A DNA stretch of 64,000 nucleotides, taken from NCBI GenBank assembly GCA_010405405.1, contig MU004232.1, positions 1,941,481 to 2,005,480 on the forward strand, read 5' to 3'. The first letter of the stretch is position 1. Every line of letters begins with the position of its first letter. Source of the DNA: Microthyrium microscopicum. Lineage: Eukaryota; Ascomycota; Dothideomycetes; Microthyriales; Microthyriaceae. Below are positions 53,001 through 64,000 of the stretch, one piece after another. The notes beneath the pieces were generated by a model, which was not told the DNA's origin, did no database searches, and saw only the letters and a list, made by a program, of their open reading frames with translations. Both the position numbers and the translations under genes were made by a program.

Positions 53001-53933
53001 CGACAGCTTGGCTACTTTGTTTGTGTTCATTTCGACTATCACCCAACCTCTAAACTGTCATTCTAATCTCTGAAGCTGCAGGGCTTAGTTGAAGTTGGTG
53101 CCTGCAGAGCCCCAAAAACCAAACTCCTGATCCAATTCGGCTCCAGTTTACTTAGGCTTGTCTGGTGCAGTGCTCCTCTTTTCCGCCTGCATAAGCTCGT
53201 CAAGACCTGCCGCCTAGTTCAACGCCTTCTCCAAATCCAACAGCCGCACAAAAAGCTCCCAAAACTTGTCTTTTTCAACGTTCCGAACCGCTGAATGTTT
53301 TGACAATCCTCTTACCGGCCGAATTGTAATCGAGGATCAGCTTCTACGGTATCTGTTGCGGACAGTTTGCTCTTGCTCGGCTGGTTGCGGCAGCACTGCT
53401 TTCTCTGATTCTCGTTCTTAGCTCTCAACGCCATAACATTTTACTGGTGCATAATCAGTCCTTCAAGCACGTCGCCTGCAATTGCCACAACCTTAATTTG
53501 TTCATTGGCCAAACAGATCATCTTTGGCTTTTCGTCTCTTTCTGACCACGGATCCGGTTGCCATTTGGATATTGGCAGACTACAAGTATCAGACCTCAAC
53601 ACCATTGGATCTGTGCAAGCGTCCCCATTGACGGCCACCGCCCACATATCAACGGAGCCAGTTGCTGTAATTTTCCCCTTGGACTTAACCTCTTCTGCTT
53701 CGCAAAAAAACAGAAAAGTCGGCTTATCCATTTCCAGTCTGGTCATTATGTTTCGCTAACCGGAGGTTCGCTGTGTCCTGCTATTTTGATCCTTTGCCAC
53801 AAGCCCAATTCATGTTGCGCCTTTCATGAGCTGTCGAATCTGGAAATAAAAATGTTCTCAATGGTCCTTACAACAATCACGAACCATATAGCATCGCCAA
53901 CTCACAGGCAAAATCAATAAGGGTCTGCACAGC
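50018..53933. other. Long gene-poor region and leader of the Zn2Cys6 gene
   Basis: A 3.9-kb stretch without a gene I can support. Open frames of 115 codons (50120-50467) and 124 codons (51573-51947), both plus, have no signal peptide, domain or motif. From about 52.4 kb the plus strand is rich in C/T tracts up to the start at 53934, which fits a long promoter and 5' leader for the regulator. No repeat or RNA gene was seen. Confidence 0.4.
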
Positions 53934-56423
53934 ATGTCTCGGCGACACTCAAGGACGTCGTCGAACGAATCAGTTTCGCCTGCGCCTTCGGCATCAAAAA
54001 GAACTCGGCGCAATCCTCCGCCCAAACCCACCAGCATGGAAACTCTACAGGTAAATCGGGAAAAGGACGACGGGGCTCCAGAAAGAAAGCGCACCAGGAC
54101 TGGCTGCCAGACATGTCGGATACGGCATCTCAAGTGTGACGAAGCACGACCCGAATGTTCACAATGTGTCAAAGGCAAACGACATTGTACGTATGAAAGA
54201 CTACTGAAGTGGCCTAAGGATCAACCACAAACCGAGAAGGAGATGAAGAACTTTCAAGTCAGCGAAATCCCCTATGAAGTTCCTATTGAAAATCCTCTAT
54301 CTTTCGAGGACGAATCTGTAAAAATCGCATCGGAATATATTGGGGGAGAGGGTTGGTATGCCGCACACCATCGACAGAGGGAAATGGAGAATCCATCCAC
54401 AGATGCCGCCCAGTCTCAAAGCAGTGTCAATGCAAATATCGGGTCTCACAACATAGATCCCTATATCACAGCGACTCCAACACTACGCCAGTCGACCATA
54501 ACAGATCAACCCCAAACAAGCATTTCAATGGCCTTTCATACTCCTACACAGGGTGCATCAAGGGAAGCAAGCCGCCATTTATCACTCACCAACTCAACAA
54601 AGAACAGTGTACAAGGCGCTTCTCCTCGTGAATCCGAGCACCAGTTTCCAAGCAGGCCGCTGTCCTACAACCCAATTGAGGATCCTTTAGATGAGTACTT
54701 CATGCACGTATTCATTGAAGAAATGGGTAAATGGATGGACACCATGAACCCAATAAAATATGTTGGTCTAACCTCTAATCTTGGTATTTTTTATGTAACT
54801 AACTGGCTAGTTCTCCAACATGCTCCCTTACGAGTCTACCACGCAACCCATACTCTACTATTCTTTTCTTGCATGTGGTGCCGCGCATCAATACATGGTC
54901 CGGCCCAATCAGTGGTCAATTGATTGCCCTCGAAACTATTACAACAAAGCAACTACCGAATTCAAGGAAGCGTTCATTAACGTACGAGATGATGACCATC
55001 CATCAAAGAATGCAACACTGGCCAAAAGTTCAGTGGTGCTGGTCGTCTACCTTACTCTGATGGGGACCACACAAGAGCGAATCGAAATGCTGGAGTCAAG
55101 TCGATATCTAATCAAGCTGTGTCGCTGGAAAGCTACTTCGATTGGTCCAGAAGGAGCGTGTTTTTGGCTTCAACGAGGCATGGAGCTATTGACATTTCTT
55201 TCTTTTCCAAAAGCCATTCCATTTGATCAAGACGAAGAGTCAGATGCTCAGAAACTCGGGCTTACATTCGACCACATGATTCAACGAGACACCCAGAGAA
55301 ACATGGAATCCCTCTGGACTCGGAAGATCATCTGCATTGTGACGAAGATCACCAACGAACTTCTTTACACGCCCGCACAAGGTCAAGATGTTCAGACTCG
55401 CTTACGGCTTTGGACAGAACTCAGCCGGCTAATGGAGGGATGGGATCAATCGGTTCCAGTGACCATGCTTCCGTTGTGGAAGCAGCCGCCAGGAACACGC
55501 TGTTACCAGGCTGACTCGCAGGTTACAACATCCAATTTCCCTCGGATATACCTCCCTGATCGTGCCTCGGTTTTTGCGAGGATTTTCTACCATACGGGCT
55601 GGATCTTACTTGCCAAAACGCATCCTTACGGAGAATCATCAGAAGAGGAACAAATGCGTGCGAAACGTCTTGAGCATGCAAAAGACATATGTGGTATTGC
55701 AAGGCACGTCGAAGACAGGTAAAGTAAGTCATTCCATACATTCTACACTTCTCACCATTTTCTAGAGCTCTAGCCAGCGTTATGCTCCGACCTTGCTTCA
55801 TGGCCGCAGAATGCCTAGAAGGATGGGATGAGCAAGAAGAAGCACATGCCATGCTCACCGATTTTAAACATCAAACAGGCTGGAAGATTGATCCGCTCCT
55901 AACCAAGTTGAAAAAGACCTGGGGTCATCCCGAGCCGTTTCAAGCGGCCATCCATCCAGAAAAAGCATATACCGCATCTACGCTATCCCCCGACCAGCCA
56001 ACTTCTCAACATGCTCCTCCCATACATAATACGATCCACCAACCGGCACCACAGTCCTTCTCATCTCAGCAAGCTCAATCTGCTCCTGGCGACTTCTACC
56101 ACCCAAACTTTGACCCTAATCTACCCCAAGCGCCACCGAATGTGCAACAGCAACACATCCATCACACACAGCGAGCACCCCAACAATACGACACTCATCG
56201 TAGCAACATGATGCAAGCCCCACCCGGCGTGCGCCGGCCAACTATGGTCGCATACGAGCCACAACAAGCACCCTATCCTAATACAGTATACCCTGAAAGC
56301 GCACCAGGCACGTATCCAGCCTTCACTACACCACCATCCGCCAGCTTAGCACATGAGCCATACATCAACAATATTCCAGCCGCAGGAAATCCATATCCGG
56401 GGCATTACTCTGGCAATTACTAG
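53934..56423 (+). CDS. Zn2Cys6 binuclear-cluster transcription regulator
   Basis: Exons 53934-54761, 54811-55718 and 55766-56423 (797 aa), introns 49 and 47 bp. The zinc cluster (residues about 60-87) is C-X2-C-X6-C-X6-C-X2-C-X6-C, preceded by a basic stretch (ERKRTRTG), with an N-terminal KRTRRNPPPK likely nuclear signal. A Ser/Gln-rich linker follows, then a fungal-specific regulatory region from about residue 245 (DEYFMHVFIEEMGKWMD, then LPYESTTQPILYYSFLACGA) through an Arg/Leu-rich helical part (VAGHL-like CGIARHVEDRALASVMLR across the second splice site). The C-terminal 180 residues are Pro/Gln/His-rich and disordered, a likely activation segment. Both splices keep a family-like protein. 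The target is unknown; no metabolic cluster is next to it. Confidence 0.88.
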
Positions 56424-56827
56424 CCAGCATTCTTCACCGTTTCTAAGCGTTTGCTTTCTTCTTTGCGATACCCCTGACTTGTGAGCCGGCGTATGCTTAA
56501 GTCTTTGGTCACGGCGGAATAGGATTTCTTGATCAATAGCGCTGTTCTTGTAATTACATTCAATACTACTAATTCATTTCAGTAACAATACGGTTTTTAG
56601 CCGTGTCGAAAATACGTAGCATGACCTTCTATTCGCCCAGTAGTTTCGGTCAATTTATACGTCAATGACTCTTCATTCTATATCGCCAATTCCTTTGGTA
56701 AATTCTCTGCAAATTCAAAGGCTAGGATACCAATCTTCCTCTTGATGCAAATACCCATCAAGATGTAGCGACTCGCATTATCGTGAAGCAATCCCATGCC
56801 ATGGACAAGAACAAGTACAATTCCGCT
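56424..56827. other. 3' flank between convergent genes
   Basis: About 400 bp; no gene recognised. Confidence 0.4.
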
Positions 56828-57813
56828 TCACCAAACAATCCTCTTCCCCTTCTTCCTAACCACCTTTCTTGCAGAATGACACTCCCTCACATGCTCCATC
56901 AACTCCACCACCGAGTACGCCCGCCGAGCCCTCGCATACAACACAACCTGTGTACAAAACCGGCACACGTCCGGCCCCTCCAGCCTATGCAGAGCAGGAC
57001 ACCGACAGTCAACTTTGACATCCAGCGTATAATCTTCCCTATCACCTAGATGATCCGCCAGAGTCCACACACAACCACGACACCAAACCCCATTCTCCAA
57101 CCTACGCATCACCAACGACGGAAACGCCACAACGCCCAACCCACGATAATGGTCCACCGCGCCCTCTGTTTCCGTAAAATTGCCGTCCCGGTCCCGCTGC
57201 CACAGGGCCGCGTGGCGGATATATATATATATCTCGTCTACACTCCGTCCTCGTAGTTGTGCTCTGCTTCCAAGCTATATTCGCCTTTACAGTCTCCATC
57301 CCAGCCTCAGAGCCATGGACTTTTATCGCCAACTCTTTCGCTGCTCGGACACTCGTCAAAACATACCGTTTCGGCGTATCAAGGTAGTATGGCTCAGGAA
57401 AGCTGTGGCCCGGCACGACGTGTTGCATGGCTGGCAACTTCTTCACATCGTCTGGGGCGAGGGCGAAGATTTTGTGCGCTTCGTTGGTGGTTAGGAGCCA
57501 TAGGGAGGCGTTTTTCTCGAGACAGATGCTGCAGCAGCGCTGGGCGGTGACGAGCAGGAGGAAGGCGCCGTAGTGGCCGCAGGAGATGCAGAGAGTGGAG
57601 GTGAGGGCGGCGTGGAGGGTGGAGAGGGAGTGGAGGGTGATTATGCGCTTGTGGGGTAGGGTGGGGAGGATATGGCCTGTGGATGATAGGAGGTGTTGGA
57701 AGGCGGGTAGGGAGTCTATGGTTGTATGTGCGCGGACTGAGGTGCTTGAGAGGCGTAGGAGGGACTGGAGGTCGAGGAAGTTGAGAATCATCTCGAGGAG
57801 CTCATGAGGTAGG
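56828..57813 (-). CDS. F-box-like protein gene at the repeat boundary, 5' end missing or unclear
   Basis: On the minus strand the frame begins after an acceptor-like TTCTTGACAG (57814) and reads LPHELLEMILNFLDLQSLLR, a typical F-box start. An upstream in-frame TAA with no Met lies at 57858-57860, so the first exon is absent or further away; the first Met is 57791. A 94-bp intron at 57290-57197 (GTAAAG...GGCAG, phase 0) joins the two halves and skips a TA dinucleotide run. Without it the frame breaks in that run. The second half has paired cysteines (WCRGC, DCRCPAL, VCRFC). It would be an SCF adaptor if active. The AT-rich repeat begins about 100 bp beyond the F-box. Confidence 0.5.
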
Positions 57814-59194
57814 CTGTCAAGAAAGCCAAGTGATGAGTGACAGTTGGGTCGGATGGTTTAGAAGGTTGGCGTTGTATTTTTAGCAGTTAAGATTACATTT
57901 TTGTTGATAAAGTCTGGCTAGTAGACGAGATAAGTAAAGACTTGCTCCTATGCTAGGGTATAAGTTAGGTAACCTATTAGGGTCAACCTAATATATATAG
58001 GTTCTTAGCGTTAGGTTAGGTTTTGAAAATATTTTATAAAACCTATACCTAACCTAAGCAAGATAAAATTATTATAGGTTAGACTTAAGGAATCTAAAGA
58101 ACCTAAATTAGAAACCTATTAGGTAAAGTTTATTTAGTATATAATCTATTTAGGTTATAAAAGAAGGGTTACTATACCTAATATAATTAATAAAAGCTAA
58201 GTAGATAAAGATAATCTAATATATAAATTAGAAAGTTAAAAAAGTATTAATTAGAATATTTAGTATAGTATATAGATTAAACTATATATTAACTAGTTAC
58301 TATTACTAAAATCCTAATAATTAGTTTAAACTTTCTTCTTCTTACTAGCCTTACTAGAGACTATACTTATTAGTAGTTACTTTTACTTATTTTCTAATTT
58401 CTATTAAAAGGTAGACTTAAATATTAGTTTATAAACTCTTTTGCTAATAGCTACTATAAATAGAAGCCTACTAATATCTTTTAGTAATTATCTATAAAAA
58501 GAGTCTTAAGTATTACTATTCTTTACTTTATTACTATTTTTACTATTATTTAAATCTATACTATAGAATCTAGAAGAAGTCTCTAAGTTTATAAATTTAC
58601 TAGTACTAGTACCTTTAAGGTTTTCTTCTCTTTTAGTAAACTTAAAACTAGTATTATTTTTATTATTAAAATTATCTTTATTAGCTTTATTTATATTCTT
58701 ATCTAAAATATTATTATCCTTATTTAAATTATCTAAATTATCTTCTTTATTAGAAATAATAGGTAATCTATCTAAATCTTTATAATAAGTTATATAATTA
58801 AATATTTAATAGTATATAGCATTAGAATTACTAAAATAAATATAATTAAGTAGGGTATTTATAAATTATTTTATAATTATATTAATATATTTTTTATATA
58901 TACTAACTTCTACTTTAATCTTATTAGAATTACTTTAATAGTCTAAAATATTAGCTATTAATTTAATAAACTTATTATTATTATATTAATAGAGTATATC
59001 TTATAATAATATAAGGTTATAAAATATTTAAGGAAAGTAAAAATAATTATATTTAGATTAGTTATAGATAATAGAAAAGATATATTCTACTTTAACTTTA
59101 GTAGCTAGTATATAAAAATAATTATATACTATATAAGCTATTATTAAGTAAAAGTCTAGATTATTATTTTCTTTCTATATAAAAAGAGAATTAT

Positions 59195-59360
59195 TATTAT
59201 TAGGAGTTAAACCCCCTAAAGCTATGCCTATTTAGGCTACCCCTATTGTATATAAATACCTTAATTAAAGAGTCTCTTAACTCTTCTTTCTTTCTAAGTT
59301 ACCTTCCTATTTAGTAGGCTTATAATATAACTTATCTCTTTATTATTTAACTTATAATAT
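59195..59360 (+). repeat. Putative 5' LTR of the Ty3/gypsy element
   Basis: A segment directly before the gag-like region has a C-rich start (AAACCCCCTAAAGC), a TATA-like TATATAAATACC near 59250 and a C/T-rich TCTTCTTTCTTTCT stretch, the usual arrangement of fungal gypsy LTRs. The ends are blurred by mutation and the 3' LTR is outside the window, so the limits are estimates. Confidence 0.35.
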
Positions 59361-62300
59361 TAAGTAACTTTAAAACTAACCCCTCTTTTTACCTACTTCC
59401 TCTTTATCTATTAATAAATAGCTAGAATAGTAGACTAAGATCCCTCTTACTTAATAATTACTAGATAGGATAAAGAAACGTTCTTTAAGGGCTTTACTCG
59501 TAAGAACGTAGAAGCGTACTTTATGTATATTAACTAATAATAGATAGAGCTATAGAACTACTTAGATATATCTTAGGAAGTAACTAATAATAGCTTATAA
59601 TAAGTAATAAATAGTATTTTACTACTTAATAATATACTTAATTTATTTATCTTATAATTATATATAACTACTACTAGTTATAGATAAGCCCTATAATAAC
59701 TAAATAAGTTAACTAGCAAAATTTATATATAATTAAATAAGAATACGTAATAGATTATAATAGTTTATGCTAAACTCTAGGCCTAAGTTAATAGCTAGAA
59801 TAAATAGCTTACTAATATCTATGCTAGTAGTAAAATCTTTATATAATAATTAAATAATACTATTTATAAGATGCTAACCTAGTAATAGTAGTAGGAATAA
59901 AAATAACTCTAAAGAGAATCTATAATGCCTAGTATAACTCTTTCTTTAATACTAGCTATATTCTTTACTAAAGAAACCTCTAACTATAGCTACTACCCTC
60001 CTCTAATTCTATAAGCTAATCTTCCTTAGACTCTAATTATAATAACTAGATTAGTAGCCTCTCCTCTACCTCCTCTAATAAATCCTCTAGCTACTTAATA
60101 TAAGCTACTTTAACTACTATTATAAAACCTCTAACTAGCTTTCCTAAACTTAGAACGATATTTATATAAGAACTTAACTCTTTATCCTAGTTTTTGCTAA
60201 ATAATTAAAGCAAAATTATATATTAATAGATAGATTTATATAAATAACTATACCTAAATCTACTATATATTTAGCTAATTTATAAAAGACGCTATTTAAT
60301 AAATTTTTTCCTAAATCTAGAATTCTACTAGCTATAGTATTATAAGTTTTAGTAAGTTTATAGAATAGATAAACCTTCTCTTTTATAATCTATATAAAGA
60401 AATAAAAGCTTTAGTAAATCTCTAAGGAATTTAATAAAGAGGTAGAGAATAAAGAATCTTTTAGGCTAAGTTTTAGTAGTATCTTATCTATATTAGAGTA
60501 TAATTTTAAGCTACCCTTATCTAGATATAGTTCTTAGAAAATACTATAGATTCTAGTCTTAAGATAGCTTTAATTACTTATTCCTAGCTTAATAATTTAG
60601 ATATTTTTACCTAAGAAGCTTTAAAGACCTAGAATTAAATAGTTTAAGCCTATATAAGCTATTATGGCTTAAGAAGCCTAAGTACTAAAATAAGTACTTA
60701 GTAGAGTTAACTATTTAGGAATTAGAACCTAGATATAATAGAAGATATCTAGGTTAGAGCTAGCTAAGCCTAGCGTAACTATTATAAATAAAATAACTTT
60801 TATTTTTACTATAGCTTAGCTAATTATAGAATTTAGGATTATAAATAGGCGCTCTAAGTATTATTTAAAAGTTAGAATTCCTTTTATAGCTAAGCTAGCT
60901 ATAAATAAGGACAAGGTAGAAAAAGTACTACTAGAGGTAAATACTTATAGGATAATACTAGTAGATTCTAGGCTAATACTATTAATACTTTAAATGTTCT
61001 CTAGAGTAGCTAGCTAGTAAAGGCTACTACTACTTAGCTAAGAAATAATAATCCTTATAATAATCTATATAATATTACTAACGTAGAATTAGAAAACTAG
61101 TAAGCTTAGATTAAAGACATAATACTAAGCTAGAAAATTATAAAAATATTATTTTAGAATAGTATTAGAAGTTCTTTACTTAGAATATAGTTATAGAGCC
61201 TTTTTTAATACTTTTAATAGTAAATTAACTTTCTTTATATATAGGCTTTATTAATAATAGCTACTTAACCTATTTTTTTATAAGTCTTTACTTTACTTAA
61301 AGATATAAACTTAAATATATATTACTACCTTAAGTAATTTTTATTAAAGAAATAAATAGTAAGGCTAAAAAAATTTATAAAATAGTAATTATAAAGATTA
61401 ATATTAAAGGCTATAAAGAAACTATTTAAGCCTTTATAGTAAAAGAGACCTTAAGCTATAATATAATCCTTAGCCTACCTTAGATAAAGAAATAGGATAT
61501 TATTCTCTATATAAAACTTAAGAAGCTAGTCTTTAACGAAATAGGTTATATAGTTATAAGTCTAAAGACTCCTTAGAAGAAGTATAACTATATAGTAATT
61601 AGGGCTATAGTATTTAGGATACTTACTTAATAAGCTAAAAAGTAGGTAAGATAGTCTTAAGAAGGCTTAATATTAATTATATAAGTCTTTACTATAAGTC
61701 TTTATAACTTATAAAAAGCCTTTACTCTAAAGAAGTATATTAATCCTTATAAGAAGCTTCCTAAATAATATTTAGATTACTTTAACCTCTTTTAAAGAGA
61801 GCTAGCTAATAAATAGCTACCTATTTAAGGCCCTTTTATAGACTATAAAATTAACCTAATCCTAAACGCTAATAGAAAAGAACCTTAGTTACCTTAGTAG
61901 GTATTATATCCTATAAATTAAGACGAATTACTAGCCTTTAGAAGAATTCTTAATAATTTACTAGAAAGTAGGTTTATTTAAGTAAGTAACTTACTTGCTA
62001 GAGCACTAGTTCTTTTTATTTATAAAGTAGATAGATTAATTTAGTTTTATTATAACTACTATATATTAAATAAGTTAATTATAAAGGACTATTACTCCTT
62101 GCTACTTATTTATAAGATACTAAACGCTTTAGGAAAAGTATAATAATTTACTAAGCTAGACGTATCTTAAGTATTCTATAAGATTTAAATATATAAAGAT
62201 AATAAGTAGAAGATAGCCTTTTAAATATAATATAGCTTATTTAAATAGATAGTAATACTATTTAGGTTATTAAATACTCTAAGTACCTTTTAGAAGTTTA

Positions 62301-64000
62301 TTAACTCTACTCTTTAGAATATCTTAAATAACTATATTTCTATATACTTAGATAACGTCTTAATCTTTAGCTTAGGTACTAAGAAGTAATATAAGGCTTA
62401 TATTTATAAAGTCCTTAAGTAGCTATAAAAAGTAGGACTTTACCTTAATATCTAGAAGTATAAATTTATAACTACTTAGATAATATACCTAGACTATATT
62501 ATTAAGACTAGATAAAGAATCTTAATAGACCTAGCTAAAGTTAAAGTAATCTAAGAATAGGAGGCTCTTAAGAATGTTTATAAAGTTTAAGCTTTCCTTA
62601 GCTTTACTAACTTCTATTATAGGTTTATATTAAACTTTTAAATAATTATAAAACCTCTTATTTAACTTACTTAAAAGGATATTCCCTTCTTATTTAAAGA
62701 CCTAGAGAGAGCTATATTTAAGGAGCTAAAATAGCTCTTTACTACTAACTAAATACTAGCCCTATTTAACTATAATAAAGAGACTCTTATCTATACTAAC
62801 TTCTTTAGTTACTCTTTAGAAGCTATACTAGTATAAAAAAATAAGATAAGTAAGTTTTAACTAGTAGCCTATTTCTCTAAAAAGTATAACTTTACTTAAA
62901 GTAACTACCTAATCTATAATAAAGAGATACTTATAATTATACTTACTCTAGAAGAATAGGACTTAAAGCTATAAGTAGTAGAGAAGTTTAAAGTAATATT
63001 TAATTATAAGAATCTAGAGTATTTTATAAAACTATAAAAGCTTATAGAAAGGTATATCTAATAATTTATTAAACTTATAAAGTATAATATAATAATTAAG
63101 TACTAACTAGGCTTATAAAATAGCATAGTAAATAGTCTTTCTTATTATAAATAAAATATATCCTAAGACGTAGCTAATAAGAAAATCTAGGCTAAAACTT
63201 TCTAATTACTTTATACCTAAGGGAATTAATTACTTAAACTACTATAAGCCTTATTTATCTATATTACTACTCTTCTTATAGTAGTTAAAGATAAACTAGT
63301 AGAGACTCTACTAGCTAATAAAGCTCTAATTCCTAGTTTACTACTACTAATATTAAATATCTCTAAACTATTAGTAACCTAGTAGAATAAGGTAATATAA
63401 GCTAATAATACCTATTAAGTAGCCTATTAGATAATTAAAGCTAGTAGATAAAAGTTTCTTCTATTAATTATAGGTATTAAAATCTTTATTCTTAACTACT
63501 TAATTAATAGTAAGGATTACCTTTACTAGAGAGAATAACTATAGATCCTAAATCTAGAACCTCTATAAATAGTAATACTATAAGTAGCTTATACGTTCTT
63601 AACCTAAAGCTATCCTAGCTATAAAGGTACTTACTAAGCTCTATAGCTATACTTCTTCTAGCTTAGAATTATAACTAATATAAGGCATTTTATAAAAAAT
63701 TATAGTATATATAGCTAATTAAAGGTTAGTTATAAGCAAAAAAGAGGCTTCTTAAAGCCTTTACCTATTTTAAGCTAATAATAATAAAAACTATTTATAG
63801 ATTTTATAATAAACCTCCCTTTATTAAATAGATATATAATCTTAATAGTTATTACTAATTAGCTAAGTAAAGAAGTAATCCTAATCCCTCTTACTTAGAG
63901 AGAAGCTAAAAACGTTATAGCTATTTTCTTATAATGCGTCTATTTCTTCTATAGTATTCCTAACGTAATTATTTATAATTATAATCTAGTATTTATAGAA
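59195..64000 (+). mobile_element. Ty3/gypsy LTR retrotransposon, RIP-inactivated, cut by window end
   Basis: A plus-oriented element. After many C-to-T-type stops, protease-like (around 61.2-61.5 kb), reverse transcriptase (around 61.9-62.4 kb), RNase H (around 62.65-63.2 kb) and integrase (63.4 kb onward) can be read in one shared frame. Markers are FTKLD (62147-62161), the catalytic YLDD seen as Tyr-Leu-Asp-Asn (62345-62356), an RNase H core ETLIYTNFF, and integrase LKPLPI near 63.75 kb. RT-RNase H-integrase order defines Ty3/gypsy. A gag-like stretch (KETFFKGFTRKNVEAYF, from about 59.47 kb) precedes it. It is not able to code in this state. Confidence 0.85.

Larger units (their letters stand above)
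57930..64000. repeat. AT-rich, RIP-like mutated repeat block
   Basis: From about 57.9 kb the composition changes abruptly. CpA and TpG are almost absent, CTA, TAG and TAA are everywhere, and CpG is less depleted. That is the mark of C-to-T change at CpA on both strands, as left by repeat-induced point mutation. The block continues to the window edge and includes the retrotransposon listed separately. In the first 1.2 kb no coding family could be read; a short hairpin with 10-bp arms is at 58011-58020 and 58048-58057. Confidence 0.85.

Noticed and set aside
57102-57791. Reading the F-box-like gene as one frame ending at 57102
   Set aside because: The end of that frame is low-complexity, while the other frame downstream has paired cysteines and joins cleanly through a phase-0 intron.
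57930-64000. Centromere or telomere as explanation for the AT-rich block
   Set aside because: Recognisable pol domains and CpA depletion explain the composition; no telomere array is present.
1-64000. tRNA, rRNA, CRISPR or bacterial-type operons
   Set aside because: No cloverleaf with box A/B-like sequence was noticed by eye, and the gene structures are eukaryotic; a tRNA scan would be the decisive test for tRNAs.

Overview
This window comes from a filamentous ascomycete (Pezizomycotina). The evidence is split eukaryotic genes with short introns of about 45-60 bp (GT-AG, a few GC-AG), fungal-specific families (Zn2Cys6 regulator, 2EXR and BTB proteins, ASA1, small secreted Cys-rich proteins), TATA boxes near small secreted genes, and a terminal AT-rich block that looks destroyed by repeat-induced point mutation (RIP). 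I cannot name the species. All exon coordinates were worked out by eye from splice signals, reading frame and family knowledge.

Layout. 1-8.4 kb: Scc2/Mis4 cohesin loader (5' end cut by the window edge), a small secreted Cys-rich protein, GNA1 and an MFS transporter. 9.3-10.3 kb: a decayed CorA-like gene. 11-17 kb: 2EXR protein, CDC123, a doubtful small gene, a flavodoxin-domain protein and an NAD(P)-binding protein. 17.6-21.5 kb: two secreted wall or polysaccharide proteins (Ser/Thr-repeat protein and GH1 beta-glucosidase). 23.6-26.3 kb: a 4E-T-like eIF4E-binding protein with an in-frame stop near its end. 27-38 kb: housekeeping genes GPN2, TFIIA-gamma, VMA16, gephyrin/CNX1 and POP5, plus BTB and unknown proteins. 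38-50 kb: BUB3, 3-hydroxyisobutyrate dehydrogenase, two Cys-rich secreted genes, pantoate ligase, DBP7 and ASA1. 50-56.4 kb: a long gene-poor stretch, then a Zn2Cys6 regulator. 56.8-57.8 kb: an F-box-like gene at the repeat edge. From about 57.9 kb to the end: an AT-rich RIP-like block with a Ty3/gypsy retrotransposon in plus orientation, running off the window.

Most notable is the pair at 41.5-44.4 kb. The larger gene (12 exons, 442 aa by my model) is a secreted protein made of one divergent plus five clear tandem copies of an eight-cysteine module, C-X2-3-C-X6-C-X8-11-C-X4-C-X4-5-C-X2-5-(X0-3)-C. Three copies are followed by Lys-Arg and one by Thr-Arg, which suggests Kex2 release of separate miniproteins. 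All its internal module introns are phase 0 and bracket a 16-18 codon mini-exon carrying Cys4 and Cys5. The small gene just upstream is a single secreted copy of the same module with the same mini-exon, so the two look like a local family of stand-alone and polyprotein forms. I do not recognise this family.

The remaining genes are mostly unrelated core functions. Several are divergent pairs sharing short promoters (TFIIA-gamma/VMA16, BUB3/HIBADH, PAN6/DBP7), and DBP7 and ASA1 converge with about 22 bp between stop codons.
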